From contig JAUVXD010000001.1 of the NCBI GenBank assembly GCA_030603805.1, forward strand, positions 377,518 through 441,517: a stretch of 64,000 nucleotides of DNA. Reading direction: 5' to 3'. Made by a program: the position numbers and the translations under genes. The stretch is from Acholeplasmataceae bacterium. Lineage in GTDB: Bacteria; Bacillota_I; Bacilli_A; Acholeplasmatales; Acholeplasmataceae. This document shows positions 43,987-53,280 of this stretch, one piece after another (positions within the stretch are counted from its first letter, which is position 1; each line of letters starts with the position of its first letter). The notes under the pieces were generated by a model, which made no database searches, was not told the DNA's origin, and was given only the letters and a program-made list of their open reading frames with translations.

Positions 43987-46580
43987 CGTTTGACCTCCTT
44001 GGGTTTGATTTGCTTCATGAGACTGACAGTCTTCGTCTTATTTATATTATAATCCTCAATGAGCTTAATTGCTTCACTTTTTACAACAGGTTTTGAAATC
44101 ATATACCCTTGAATAACATTACACCCACATTTATAGGCAATCATATTTTGCCGATCATTTTCGATCCCTTCAGCAATAACCTCGAGTCCAACGTTTTTTG
44201 CAAGTGATGCAATCATTGTGACGATGGCTTTTGAATGGGCATCGGTTTCTAGATCAATGATGAATGCTCTATCAATTTTGATTGTATTAATGGGTAAATC
44301 TTTTAAGTATTGTAAGGATGAATACCCTGTACCAAAGTCATCCAAATGAATGTCAAATCCATATTTTTGAAGCAGCTTTAACTTATTAATAACCAAATCA
44401 AAGGATCCAATTAAAAATGTTTCAGTAATTTCTAGGCTGACAGAATGTTTTTTGAGTTCATACTGTTCAAATACGGAAATAATTTCATTAACAAACCCTG
44501 CTTGCAAGATTTGAACAGGAGAAATGTTTAATGAGATATGAACATTATATTTTTCAAGTTCTTTCGCAATTTGAAATGTCTCATGGAGTGCAATACGCCC
44601 AATATCGATAATCATATTGTTACGTTCTGCCATCTGAATGAATTTAAGCGGTGATTCTGAGATGTATTTTGGATTATTCCATCTGATTAAAGCTTCAAAT
44701 CCTGTAATCTTTTCTTGCTGATTATCAAATTGTGGCTGAAGTGCCATATAAAACTCTTGATTCTTAATCGCATTGGCTAAATCCGCTTCCATTCGTTGCT
44801 CACGAGATGCAATCAAACTTAGACTGACATCATAGAAAAAATACTTATGCGTGGTTGACTCTTTGGCGTGGTTTAACGCAAGCATCATATTGTCATAGGC
44901 AACTTCAGCATTTAAGATTTCATAGCGTTCTTTTTCAATCGTAAAGACACCGATTCTAAGATCAATATTAATAAAGTTTTTGTCAATGGTAATCGGTTTT
45001 TCAAAGATGGATGTAATTTTTGTAATCCAACGATTGACCCAGTTTAAGTTTTCAATATCCTTAAAGAAAACAACAAAACTATCGGCAACCGTATTATAGA
45101 GGGATGCTGGATACCCTTCGAGTGATTCATCAATTAGTTCAGAGACAATCACTAAAAATCGGTCAGCACTCTTTTCACCAAGTAATAGATTAATACTCGA
45201 AAATGAAACAACATCAAGAGCAAGTAAAGCATTTTTCTTTTCTAAAAGATCTACATCGGCAAAAAATGCACTTAAATCTTGTTTCAAACTATTGTAGTTG
45301 GGTAAGTGGGTGACTTTATTAAATAGGGCAAGATTTCGATATTCATCAAAGCGACCTTCAATATTGGTAATATCATCACCAATCAATAAATAGCCGCCTG
45401 AAGATCTGACTGGGACGAATCTAATATAGACGATACGTTGCATACCAAGTTCAAAAAGTACTGTAAATGCTCTTTGTCTCCTGATAACATCTTCAATAAC
45501 TTCCATATCAAAGTCTTTCTTAATATTGAAATCTTTAATATCATCATAAATGTCATAATCGCCAAGTAGTTTTTTAAAACTTTGATTGTAAGACTTAATC
45601 TTACCTTTTGCAGTAATTCTAACGATATAAGGTTTTGCATAATAATGGGTGATTCTCGCATTCTCAATATCATTAACTTTGGATTCTAAGATTTTATAAA
45701 GCAAAATCATCGCGCCAGCAAAAAGGACAAAGATGACAAAAAACAATGCCCATAAGATATTGGTTAAATAAGCCATCGATTCAATGACTTCTAATTCATT
45801 ATATGTTTGAACAATATAAAATTCCTTGACAGAATGATTGGGGCTTAAAGGATTGAAGGTAATAAAAGAGCGTGTCCCTAAAAATCGATGTTCAGCAATG
45901 CCGCGTTCTCTATCTAAAAGAAAATCTTTAATACGATCGATATCGGATTCAAGAACATTTTCACTTCTTAAATACTCAAAAAAGAATTGTGAAATATGTT
46001 GAGGAAAATTCTTATAATGGATTCTATTATCAGCACTCATGATGATGTAATTGGTCATCATGTTCGATAGTTCAAAAAGTTGATCAAAATAGGGTTCTGC
46101 TTCAAAATATCCGATAATCGAGCCAACTCTTAAAAAAACATAGATTGTAGAATCTGATGTATCGAAAGCCTGTTGGAATGAATAGATGGAAATCTTTTGA
46201 TCAAAGTCATCGAGGTCAAATAACGAACTATACGTATAGGGTATACCTTCGATGGTTAAAGTTCTTTCATCAAGAACACCAAACCCAGTAAAATGTCCAT
46301 CCATAACCGTGATTTGATCGATATTAGCATAAAGATATGGGATAGGGTCTATGGATAGATTATTCAAATAATCAATTAAGTCTTTAAGCTTTTGGTGATC
46401 AAGTTCTAATTGTGCATCAATTCTTTTCGCAATAACATCCCCTGCATTCAGCAAGTTTTGAGAGGCTTGTCTGTGAATAAAGTTCGTTGATATTTGCGTA
46501 TACGCAAAAACAACGACCACCATGAGTAGTACGTAAGATATGATAAATGCGAGGGCCAGTTTCCAGGTATATCTTTTCAT
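43983..46580 (-). CDS. Membrane sensor with GGDEF-like and intact EAL domain, c-di-GMP phosphodiesterase
   Basis: 865 residues from the ATG at 46580; a TTG 42 bases upstream has no ribosome site. TM1 (about 4-26), an outside sensor region of about 240 residues (Cache-like by layout), TM2 (about 270-296), a PAS-like segment, a GGDEF-like domain with the site degraded to TVADSF, and a C-terminal EAL domain. All main EAL motifs are intact: FEALIRW, LNISP, LEITE, LDDFGTGYSSL, IKIDRAF, IAEGIE, QGY. It should hydrolyse c-di-GMP in response to an outside signal. Two c-di-GMP riboswitches lie 15-27 kb away. Confidence 0.92.
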   Translation of the reverse strand: MKRYTWKLALAFIISYVLLMVVVVFAYTQISTNFIHRQASQNLLNAGDVIAKRIDAQLELDHQKLKDLIDYLNNLSIDPIPYLYANIDQITVMDGHFTGFGVLDERTLTIEGIPYTYSSLFDLDDFDQKISIYSFQQAFDTSDSTIYVFLRVGSIIGYFEAEPYFDQLFELSNMMTNYIIMSADNRIHYKNFPQHISQFFFEYLRSENVLESDIDRIKDFLLDRERGIAEHRFLGTRSFITFNPLSPNHSVKEFYIVQTYNELEVIESMAYLTNILWALFFVIFVLFAGAMILLYKILESKVNDIENARITHYYAKPYIVRITAKGKIKSYNQSFKKLLGDYDIYDDIKDFNIKKDFDMEVIEDVIRRQRAFTVLFELGMQRIVYIRFVPVRSSGGYLLIGDDITNIEGRFDEYRNLALFNKVTHLPNYNSLKQDLSAFFADVDLLEKKNALLALDVVSFSSINLLLGEKSADRFLVIVSELIDESLEGYPASLYNTVADSFVVFFKDIENLNWVNRWITKITSIFEKPITIDKNFINIDLRIGVFTIEKERYEILNAEVAYDNMMLALNHAKESTTHKYFFYDVSLSLIASREQRMEADLANAIKNQEFYMALQPQFDNQQEKITGFEALIRWNNPKYISESPLKFIQMAERNNMIIDIGRIALHETFQIAKELEKYNVHISLNISPVQILQAGFVNEIISVFEQYELKKHSVSLEITETFLIGSFDLVINKLKLLQKYGFDIHLDDFGTGYSSLQYLKDLPINTIKIDRAFIIDLETDAHSKAIVTMIASLAKNVGLEVIAEGIENDRQNMIAYKCGCNVIQGYMISKPVVKSEAIKLIEDYNINKTKTVSLMKQIKPKEVKR

Positions 46581-46688
46581 CAATGTCCCACTTTCACCAA
46601 ATAAGATGTGTTTTTCTTGCAATAAAAGCGATTCCTATGGATTGACTATAGACACTCATGATGATAAATCATCCATGCCTATGTATTT

Positions 46689-46694
46689 ATTATA
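46689..46694 (-). promoter_or_regulatory. -10 element of the GGDEF/EAL operon
   Basis: TATAAT on the minus strand about 110 bp before the ATG. The -35 region overlaps the dap operon's terminator and matches poorly. Confidence 0.35.
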
Positions 46695-46704
46695 CCTTAG
46701 AAAC

Positions 46705-46734
46705 AAAAAATGGGTAAGTCCGTTTACCCATTTT
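46705..46734 (-). terminator. Terminator of the lysine operon
   Basis: AAAATGGGTAA and TTACCCATTTT form an 11-bp stem with a 6-base loop directly after the last gene's stop at 46737, with a T run on the minus strand. Confidence 0.88.
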
Positions 46735-46736
46735 AG

Positions 46737-47927
46737 TTATTTGTTTATTTGTTCTAATTTTAAAAGGTCCTCAAAGATTTCTAGGAACGCTTTGATTTCT
46801 TTATCTTTAATGTTTAATGGCGGTAGCAAGCGAATGACAGTTTGATGTGTCACATTAAGGAGAACCCCACGTTTAAGAGCATTTTCTTGTATCGATTGAG
46901 CATGTTTGCCTAAATCAATACCAATCATCAGTCCCTTACCTCTGACATCTTGAATCACATCATACTTGGATTTTAGTGATTTGAGTGCTTCAAGCAAATA
47001 TGATGAGGTGTGTGCTACTTTATGAGCCATATCAGTTGATGATAAGAGATTAAAAGATGCTAATCCCATCGCACATGCCAGTGGATTACCCCCAAAGGTT
47101 GATCCATGATCACCTGGTTGTAAGACTTTTGAGAGATTATTTGCAACAAGCATTGCACCGAGTGGAATACCTCCCCCCAGTGATTTAGCAAGTGTTAAGA
47201 TATCAGGTGTCAATCTTGTATGTTGATACGCAAAAAGCTTTCCTGTACGCATTAACCCAGTTTGTATTTCATCTGCTACAATTAAAAAATTATAGCGCTT
47301 CGATAATTTCATGACTTCTTCGATGTACTCGAAATGTAGGGGCTCTATGCCAGATTCACCTTGGATGAGTTCAAGATAGATGGCACATGTTTTTTCTGAA
47401 ACAGCTGATCTTAACTGATTGATATTGTTTCTTTCGATGTGCTTAACACCAGAGAGTAAAGGGGCAAACGCTTGCTGGTATTTTGGTTGACCTGTTAACG
47501 ATAACCCACCCATGGTACGTCCATGAAAGGATTCATGGAGTGCAATCATCTCTTGTTTTTCAGGATCTAACGATTTACCCCATTTTCTGACGAGTTTAAT
47601 CGATGCTTCAATCGCTTCAGTTCCTGAATTCGTAAAAAAGACTTGCGATGGAAACGCATGTTCAACAAGCTTTTGAGCAAGCGATACCACAGGTTCTGAA
47701 ACGAAATAATTAGAAAGATGCAAATGCTTATTCATTTGTTTTTTAATCGCTTTTAAGATTGTTTTGTTAGAATGTCCTAAACTTGAAACAGCGATACCGG
47801 CATACATGTCTAAATATTTTTTGCCCGATTGATCATAAAGATAACTTCCCTTAGCTTTCGTTATGGTTAAAGGCAGTCTTTTATAAGTATTTAAGATATA
47901 GGTTTGATCCCGTTCATGAAGCGTCAT
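46737..47927 (-). CDS. Class III aminotransferase, probable N-acetyl-LL-DAP aminotransferase
   Basis: 396 residues, PLP-dependent, in the acetylornithine aminotransferase (ArgD) family: FFTNSGTEAIEASIKLVRKWG, HESFHGRTMGGLSLTG, VADEIQTGLMRTGKLFA, and the PLP lysine in LTLAKSLGGGIPLGA. No arginine genes are present. As last gene of a complete lysine operon next to dapH, it most likely transaminates N-acetyl-2-amino-6-oxopimelate to N-acetyl-LL-DAP. Classical PatA enzymes are class I, so this would be a recruited ArgD-type enzyme. ArgD itself can act on DAP intermediates in Enterobacteria. Confidence 0.85.
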   Translation of the reverse strand: MTLHERDQTYILNTYKRLPLTITKAKGSYLYDQSGKKYLDMYAGIAVSSLGHSNKTILKAIKKQMNKHLHLSNYFVSEPVVSLAQKLVEHAFPSQVFFTNSGTEAIEASIKLVRKWGKSLDPEKQEMIALHESFHGRTMGGLSLTGQPKYQQAFAPLLSGVKHIERNNINQLRSAVSEKTCAIYLELIQGESGIEPLHFEYIEEVMKLSKRYNFLIVADEIQTGLMRTGKLFAYQHTRLTPDILTLAKSLGGGIPLGAMLVANNLSKVLQPGDHGSTFGGNPLACAMGLASFNLLSSTDMAHKVAHTSSYLLEALKSLKSKYDVIQDVRGKGLMIGIDLGKHAQSIQENALKRGVLLNVTHQTVIRLLPPLNIKDKEIKAFLEIFEDLLKLEQINK

Positions 47928-47932
47928 AAGAC

Positions 47933-48643
47933 CTACTTTCTGAGATCATCCAATATTTTGGTTTTCTCAATTGTTTTTTCGTCCTTCATTTTAATAATTT
48001 TAGCTGGTGAACCTGCAACAACCGCATTTTCAGGAACATCTTGTGTGACCACAGCAAGTGCGGCAACCACACTACCTTGACCGACTTTCACGCCCTCAAG
48101 AATGACAGCATTTGCACCAACTAAGACGTCATCTTCAATAATGACTGGCAGTTTTGAAGGTGGTTCTAAAACACCTGCAACAACTGCACCCGCACCAATA
48201 TGACAGTTCTTGCCAATAATTGCACGAGCACCAACGACTGCGTTCATATCAATCATCGTTCGATCTCCGATGACGGCACCAATATTGATGGTTGCATTCA
48301 TCATAATGACTGCATCTAAACCAATACTTGCATATTCTCTAATGATTGCACCTGGTTCAATTCTTGCTTTAACTTGAGTCAAATCAAGTAATGGAATTGC
48401 TGAATTTCTACGATCGTGCTCTAAAACACTTTCAACGATGTGTGATTGATAGGTTTCAAGAAGATGTGAGATATCCTTAAATTCTCCAAAAACGACTCTG
48501 TGATGATCATCTCCAAAAGATTTAAGTCCTTCAAAATTGATTTTTGTCATATCTCCATTGATATAAAGCTTGCATGGTGTTTTTTTCGTTGCATTTTTAA
48601 TATAGGCTGCGATTTCATACGCATCTAGTAAGAATTCACTCAC
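47933..48643 (-). CDS. dapH: Tetrahydrodipicolinate N-acetyltransferase DapH
   Basis: 236 residues with a short N-terminal helical domain ([19 protein letters not shown]) followed by left-handed beta-helix hexapeptide repeats ([34 protein letters not shown]..., given in part), typical of DapH. It acetylates tetrahydrodipicolinate using acetyl-CoA. The start is a GTG (GTGAGTGAATTC) with AAGGAGG 8 bases upstream. Lies between dapB and the aminotransferase. Confidence 0.95.
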   Translation of the reverse strand: MSEFLLDAYEIAAYIKNATKKTPCKLYINGDMTKINFEGLKSFGDDHHRVVFGEFKDISHLLETYQSHIVESVLEHDRRNSAIPLLDLTQVKARIEPGAIIREYASIGLDAVIMMNATINIGAVIGDRTMIDMNAVVGARAIIGKNCHIGAGAVVAGVLEPPSKLPVIIEDDVLVGANAVILEGVKVGQGSVVAALAVVTQDVPENAVVAGSPAKIIKMKDEKTIEKTKILDDLRK

Positions 48644-49384
48644 TTAAATATCCTCCTTGATTAAATCGTTCATGGTATAAAAACCCTTTTTTTGATTGAT
48701 GATAAACTTTGCTGCTTTCATTGCACCATGAGCAAAAATGGATTTTGATTGTGCACTGTGAGTAATTTCAATGACTTCATCTAATCCTGCAAAAATCACT
48801 TGGTGTTCACCAACTATCGAGCCACCCCTCACCGCATGAATGGCAAGTTCTTGAGGCTTTCTTTGACCTTGATGTCCATTGACGATTTCCTTTTTTGATT
48901 GAAGACTTGAATTGATGGCATGTGCAAGATGAAGGGAGGTGCCACTCGGTGCATCGAGTTTATGATGATGATGTTTTTCAACAATCTCAATATCGAAATC
49001 ACGCTCTAATTTTGCACTGACTTGCTTTAAAACTTCGGTGATGATGGCGACTCCATATGAATAATTGGCACTATAGAATATCGGGATGGTTTGAGAAGTT
49101 TCTTCAATAAGCTTTTTTTGTATCTCAGTATACCCCGTGGTTGCAATCACTAATGGGATATGATTTTTACTTGAATACTTAATCAGTTCATCCAGTAAAA
49201 GAGGTGTCGAAAAATCAATGATGACATTGACTTTCGGTATGTGTGATAAGTTTGAAAAAATGTTTTCTTCTTTGTTTTCCACCCGATCAAATCCATAAAC
49301 TTCATTAAAAAACATATCTTTTTCAAGTAAGCCTTTAACCAAAGAACCCATTTTTCCAGAAGCGCCAGTAATCAAAACGTTCAT
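48644..49384 (-). CDS. dapB: 4-hydroxy-tetrahydrodipicolinate reductase DapB
   Basis: 246 residues. NAD(P)-binding N-terminus ITGASGKMG, IIDFSTP, ATTGYTEIQ, catalytic EKHHHHKLDAPSGTS, and HAVRGGSIVGEH are the family hallmarks. Reduces hydroxy-tetrahydrodipicolinate to tetrahydrodipicolinate. Its ATG overlaps the stop of dapA (ATGA); the dapH GTG follows directly. Confidence 0.96.
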   Translation of the reverse strand: MNVLITGASGKMGSLVKGLLEKDMFFNEVYGFDRVENKEENIFSNLSHIPKVNVIIDFSTPLLLDELIKYSSKNHIPLVIATTGYTEIQKKLIEETSQTIPIFYSANYSYGVAIITEVLKQVSAKLERDFDIEIVEKHHHHKLDAPSGTSLHLAHAINSSLQSKKEIVNGHQGQRKPQELAIHAVRGGSIVGEHQVIFAGLDEVIEITHSAQSKSIFAHGAMKAAKFIINQKKGFYTMNDLIKEDI

Positions 49385-50268
49385 GATAAGTCACCTAAGA
49401 CCTTATATTTGTTTAACACAGCTTTTAAAGTCTTTACATGCGCTTCTTCCATACCAACTAAAGGTAATCTGACATCATCATTCATCTTACCCATCAAACT
49501 AAGTGCCTTCTTTGCTGGAACAGGATTGGACTCAATAAACATCACCTGATGAAGTTCTCTTAAACGCAGTGCTTTTTCAACAACACTTGAATCTCCATTT
49601 AAATAGGCCATCACTTGATCATGAATGATTCCTGGGATAATATTTGCAGTCACTGAAATGACACCTTGTCCGCCTAAGGCGAGAATAGGCATCGTTTGAT
49701 CATCATTACCGGAATAAGTGATAAAATCTTTCGAACATAGTTCAATCACTTTCGCGATTTGCGAAATATCACCTGAAGCCTCTTTAATCGCTTCAATATG
49801 TTGGACTAAAGATAGCATCGCAACCGTTTCAGGGAGCATGTTAACACCAGTTCTAGATGGCACATTATATAAAATGATGGGAATGCTTACCACATCCGCA
49901 ATTGCTTTAAAATGGCTATATAAACCTCTTTGAGTCGGTTTATTATAGTAAGGTGTAATCAGCAATAAACCATCAGCACCCACAGACTCAGCATATTTAG
50001 ATAATTCAATGGATTGTGCTGTATTATTCGTCCCTGTGCCACAAATGATTTGAGTTCTACCTCTAGCAACTTCTACAGAAAATTTATATAATGCTTTCTT
50101 TTCATCATCGGATAGTGTTGCAGATTCCCCTGTAGTACCACTGACGATGATTGCATCTGTTTTTTCTTGAATATGCCACTCAATTAAATCTCGGTATGCC
50201 TCATAATCCACTTGATTGTTTCTAAAGGGTGTGACAATAGCCACACCAGACCCTTTAAATAATGCCAT
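49381..50268 (-). CDS. dapA: 4-hydroxy-tetrahydrodipicolinate synthase DapA
   Basis: 295 residues, TIM barrel. GTTGESATLSDDEK, the tyrosine of YNVPSRTG, Schiff-base lysine in IKEASGDI, and YSGNDDQTMP are all present. It condenses pyruvate with aspartate semialdehyde, the first committed step to lysine. Starts inside the asd stop (TAATG). Part of the lysine-riboswitch operon. Confidence 0.97.
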   Translation of the reverse strand: MALFKGSGVAIVTPFRNNQVDYEAYRDLIEWHIQEKTDAIIVSGTTGESATLSDDEKKALYKFSVEVARGRTQIICGTGTNNTAQSIELSKYAESVGADGLLLITPYYNKPTQRGLYSHFKAIADVVSIPIILYNVPSRTGVNMLPETVAMLSLVQHIEAIKEASGDISQIAKVIELCSKDFITYSGNDDQTMPILALGGQGVISVTANIIPGIIHDQVMAYLNGDSSVVEKALRLRELHQVMFIESNPVPAKKALSLMGKMNDDVRLPLVGMEEAHVKTLKAVLNKYKVLGDLS

Positions 50269-51257
50269 TATTTTAAACCCTCCTTAATCAGGTATTCTGC
50301 AATCTCTATTGCATTGGTTGCAGCACCTTTTCTAATGTTGTCAGCCACAACCCAAAGATTTAGTCCATTGGTTACACTGTCATCTAATCTCAGTCTACCC
50401 ACATAAATTTGATCACGACCTGAGACATCTTTAGGTGTTGGATAATTATTTTTTTCAAAGACACGAATGCCTATGCTTTTGAGTTCTTCTCTTAAAAGTG
50501 ATAAATCAATTCTTTTTTCACATTCTACATTGATAGAAACACTATGACCATTTAAAACAGGAACTCTGACACAAGTTGCTGTAACTTTTAGATCATTCAT
50601 ACCTAAAATCTTTCTCGTTTCATCAATCATCTTTTTTTCTTCTTTGGTATAACCTGATTCTAAAAAATCATCGATATGAGGTAATACATTCTCATAAATG
50701 GGTTTAGCATAAAACTGTGGATCTTGATTGTTTTTACCACGTTCTAAATCAAAAACCCCTTTATATCCTGAACCTGAGACTGCTTGATACGTACTATAGA
50801 CAACTCTTTTTAAGTGAAATAGATCATGAATCACTTTAAGTGGAACCACAGATTGAATCGTTGAACAGTTTGGATTTGCAATGATTCTATCTTTTGAAGT
50901 CAATACTTGTCCGTTGACTTCAGGAACAATTAAAGGATACCCTGATTTCATGCGCCAGGCACTTGAATTATCAATGACGGTTGCACCTTGCTCAGCTGCG
51001 TAAGGTGCATAATTTAAACTGGTTTCTCCGCCTGCAGAGAAAAGTGCAAAATCGAAGCCTTCATTAAACGAGGTTGTTGTAAGTTCTCTAACAATGTGTG
51101 GTAACCCTTGAAACGTGATTTCTTGACCGGCAGATCTTTTGGATGCAAAAAAGACAATCTTTGAAATCGGAAAATTTCTTTCTTCTAATACTTTAATAAA
51201 TGTCTGTCCAACCATGCCGGTTGCGCCGACGACTGCGACTCGATATGTTTTTTTCAT
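50268..51257 (-). CDS. asd: Aspartate-semialdehyde dehydrogenase
   Basis: 329 residues. N-terminal VVGATGMVGQTFIKVLEER binds NADP; the catalytic cysteine is in NPNCSTIQ; SGSGYKGV and VPVLNGHS are family motifs. Reduces aspartyl phosphate to aspartate semialdehyde. Start overlaps the dapF stop (ATGA), so translation is coupled. Confidence 0.96.
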   Translation of the reverse strand: MKKTYRVAVVGATGMVGQTFIKVLEERNFPISKIVFFASKRSAGQEITFQGLPHIVRELTTTSFNEGFDFALFSAGGETSLNYAPYAAEQGATVIDNSSAWRMKSGYPLIVPEVNGQVLTSKDRIIANPNCSTIQSVVPLKVIHDLFHLKRVVYSTYQAVSGSGYKGVFDLERGKNNQDPQFYAKPIYENVLPHIDDFLESGYTKEEKKMIDETRKILGMNDLKVTATCVRVPVLNGHSVSINVECEKRIDLSLLREELKSIGIRVFEKNNYPTPKDVSGRDQIYVGRLRLDDSVTNGLNLWVVADNIRKGAATNAIEIAEYLIKEGLK

Positions 51258-52057
51258 ATAACCTCAAATGTTCCGCTTGCGATTTTGACTGCAGGTCCCT
51301 CTAGATAAATCTCACGTTCCACATAAACTTTGATTTTACCGCCTGGAACTAGCGTATCGACTTTAGAACTTGTTTTCCCTAATTTAAAGGACACACATGC
51401 ACTTGCTGCAACACCTGTGCCGCAAGATAAAGTCCAACCAGCACCTCTTTCAAAGGTTCTCACTTCTTGTAAATGATGATTTTTGACATGAACGAAGTTC
51501 ACATTCGTAAATTTCGGAAAAAAGGGATGATTGGATAATGCTGGGCCTATTGTTTTAACTTGTTCATAATCATCCACATAAACGACTGTATGTAGGGTTC
51601 CCAAATTGATGGTATAAAAATAGATCATGCCTTCATCTAATAATAGCGCTTGTTCTTCCATGCGAAAGATCGGTTCACTTACATGAGGCAATCCTAAATC
51701 AAACTCTGGTTCACCTAAATTAATTTTAACATTCTGTGTTCCGGGATGATAAGTTACTTGAATGATTCCTGCCAGTGTTTCTACATCAAATTCATGTTTA
51801 AGGACTAACTTTTGATCTAAAACATATCGAACAAAGCATCTCATACCATTACCACACATAGGTGCTATCGAACCATCACTGTTGAAATAGTTAAATTTAA
51901 TGTCAGCAATTTTCGAAGGCTCTGGATATATTAGACCATCCGCGCCAATACCAAAATGTCTATCACAGATTTTTTTTGCGAGTTTACTGGGATCAGTTGG
52001 CACAAAATCAATCATTATAAAATCATTACCTGTACCATGATATTTTTCAAATTTCAT
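51254..52057 (-). CDS. dapF: Diaminopimelate epimerase DapF
   Basis: 267 residues from the ATG at 52057, with AAGGAGG 5 bases upstream; the longer in-frame start at 52078 is inside lysC. KYHGTGNDFIMID at the N-terminus, first active cysteine in MCGNGMRCF, second in LSCGTGVAAS. Interconverts LL- and meso-DAP, directly before decarboxylation by LysA. Confidence 0.96.
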   Translation of the reverse strand: MKFEKYHGTGNDFIMIDFVPTDPSKLAKKICDRHFGIGADGLIYPEPSKIADIKFNYFNSDGSIAPMCGNGMRCFVRYVLDQKLVLKHEFDVETLAGIIQVTYHPGTQNVKINLGEPEFDLGLPHVSEPIFRMEEQALLLDEGMIYFYTINLGTLHTVVYVDDYEQVKTIGPALSNHPFFPKFTNVNFVHVKNHHLQEVRTFERGAGWTLSCGTGVAASACVSFKLGKTSSKVDTLVPGGKIKVYVEREIYLEGPAVKIASGTFEVI

Positions 52058-52067
52058 AGAAGCCTCC

Positions 52068-53273
52068 TTACAAACCAAAGTGAGATGAAATGACCTCTAC
52101 TGTCTTTTTCATATGCTTCTTATCAATTGTATAAGAAATACTAATTTCAGAGGTTGTGACTAATCTAAATTCGATTTGATGATCTGCTAACAACTTAAAT
52201 AGCTCAGCAGCAACACCAGATTGTGTTCTCATGCCTGTGCCAACCACAGAAATTTTGACAACATTCATATTTTTGATGACATCAAGTCCTTCATAACGTG
52301 CTGTAATTTTTTCTAACACTTCATTAATCGCTTCTAAATCATCCGCACCTGCAGTGAAAGCTAAGTTTATTAAACCTTCTCCAGCTGGTGTTTGTGAAAT
52401 CATATCTACGTTCACTTCATTTTCAGCGAGCGCGACGAAAAGTGTTGCAATATCTGATGAGCGTGCAGAAAAGTTCATGATGGTCACCATCATCACTTTT
52501 TCACTAATCGATAACCCTGTTATACTTTTTTCTTCCACTTTTGTATACTCCTTAATTAATGTCCCTGTATGATTATTTTGTGAAGATGCCACATAAATGG
52601 GCACCTTATATCGTTGTCCTATTTCAATCGATCTTGGTTCCATAACCTTAGCTCCAAGAAATGCCATCTCTTTCATTTCTTCATAAGTGATGACATCGAG
52701 TTTTTTAGCTTCTGGATATAGTCTTGGATCAACACCATAAATCCCATCAACATCGGTATATATTTCTGCTGTGCATCCAAGTTTAGCAGCCAAAGCAACG
52801 GCTGTTGTATCAGAACCACCACGACCAAGTGTCGTGATATCACCTTGTTCATTTAATCCTTGAAAACCAGCAACAACCACCAAATGATTGGTATTTAAAT
52901 AATTTTCTATTTTACTGATGTCAATATCGAGAATCTTATTTTTCGTGTGTAATCCTGAGGTTTTAATGCCTGCTTGAAATCCTGTCAATGCAATGGCTTG
53001 TTCACCTAATTCATTAAGGATCATCGTTAGAAGTGAGATAGAAACTTGTTCTCCTGTAGAGATCAACATATCAATTTCTCGTTTTGATGGATATTTGGCT
53101 GCTTGTTTTGCAAGTGCCAAGAGTTGATTGGTTGTTTTACCCATGGCAGAAACAACAACAACAACATGTCTAAACTCCGATTTTTTTTTGATAATTCTTT
53201 GTGCAATGGCTTGCATTTTTTCGATGGATTCAACGGATGAACCCCCAAACTTCATGACGACGCTATGTTCCAT
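52068..53273 (-). CDS. lysC: Aspartate kinase
   Basis: 401 residues, monofunctional: VMKFGGSSVES, ISTGEQVSISLL, TLGRGGSDTTAVALA, TDVDGIY, then two ACT domains (VTIMNFSARSSDIATLF and KISVVGTGMRTQSGVA) that usually bind the inhibitor lysine. Phosphorylates aspartate, the entry step. Second gene of the operon, 7 bases after lysA. Feedback at the enzyme (ACT) and RNA (riboswitch) levels are both likely. Confidence 0.95.
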   Translation of the reverse strand: MEHSVVMKFGGSSVESIEKMQAIAQRIIKKKSEFRHVVVVVSAMGKTTNQLLALAKQAAKYPSKREIDMLISTGEQVSISLLTMILNELGEQAIALTGFQAGIKTSGLHTKNKILDIDISKIENYLNTNHLVVVAGFQGLNEQGDITTLGRGGSDTTAVALAAKLGCTAEIYTDVDGIYGVDPRLYPEAKKLDVITYEEMKEMAFLGAKVMEPRSIEIGQRYKVPIYVASSQNNHTGTLIKEYTKVEEKSITGLSISEKVMMVTIMNFSARSSDIATLFVALAENEVNVDMISQTPAGEGLINLAFTAGADDLEAINEVLEKITARYEGLDVIKNMNVVKISVVGTGMRTQSGVAAELFKLLADHQIEFRLVTTSEISISYTIDKKHMKKTVEVISSHFGL

Positions 53274-53280
53274 TTTTATG

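Noticed and set aside
46600-46690. Riboswitch in the leader of the EAL gene
   Set aside because: The roughly 100-nt leader has no GEMM core, L-box or other pattern I recognise.
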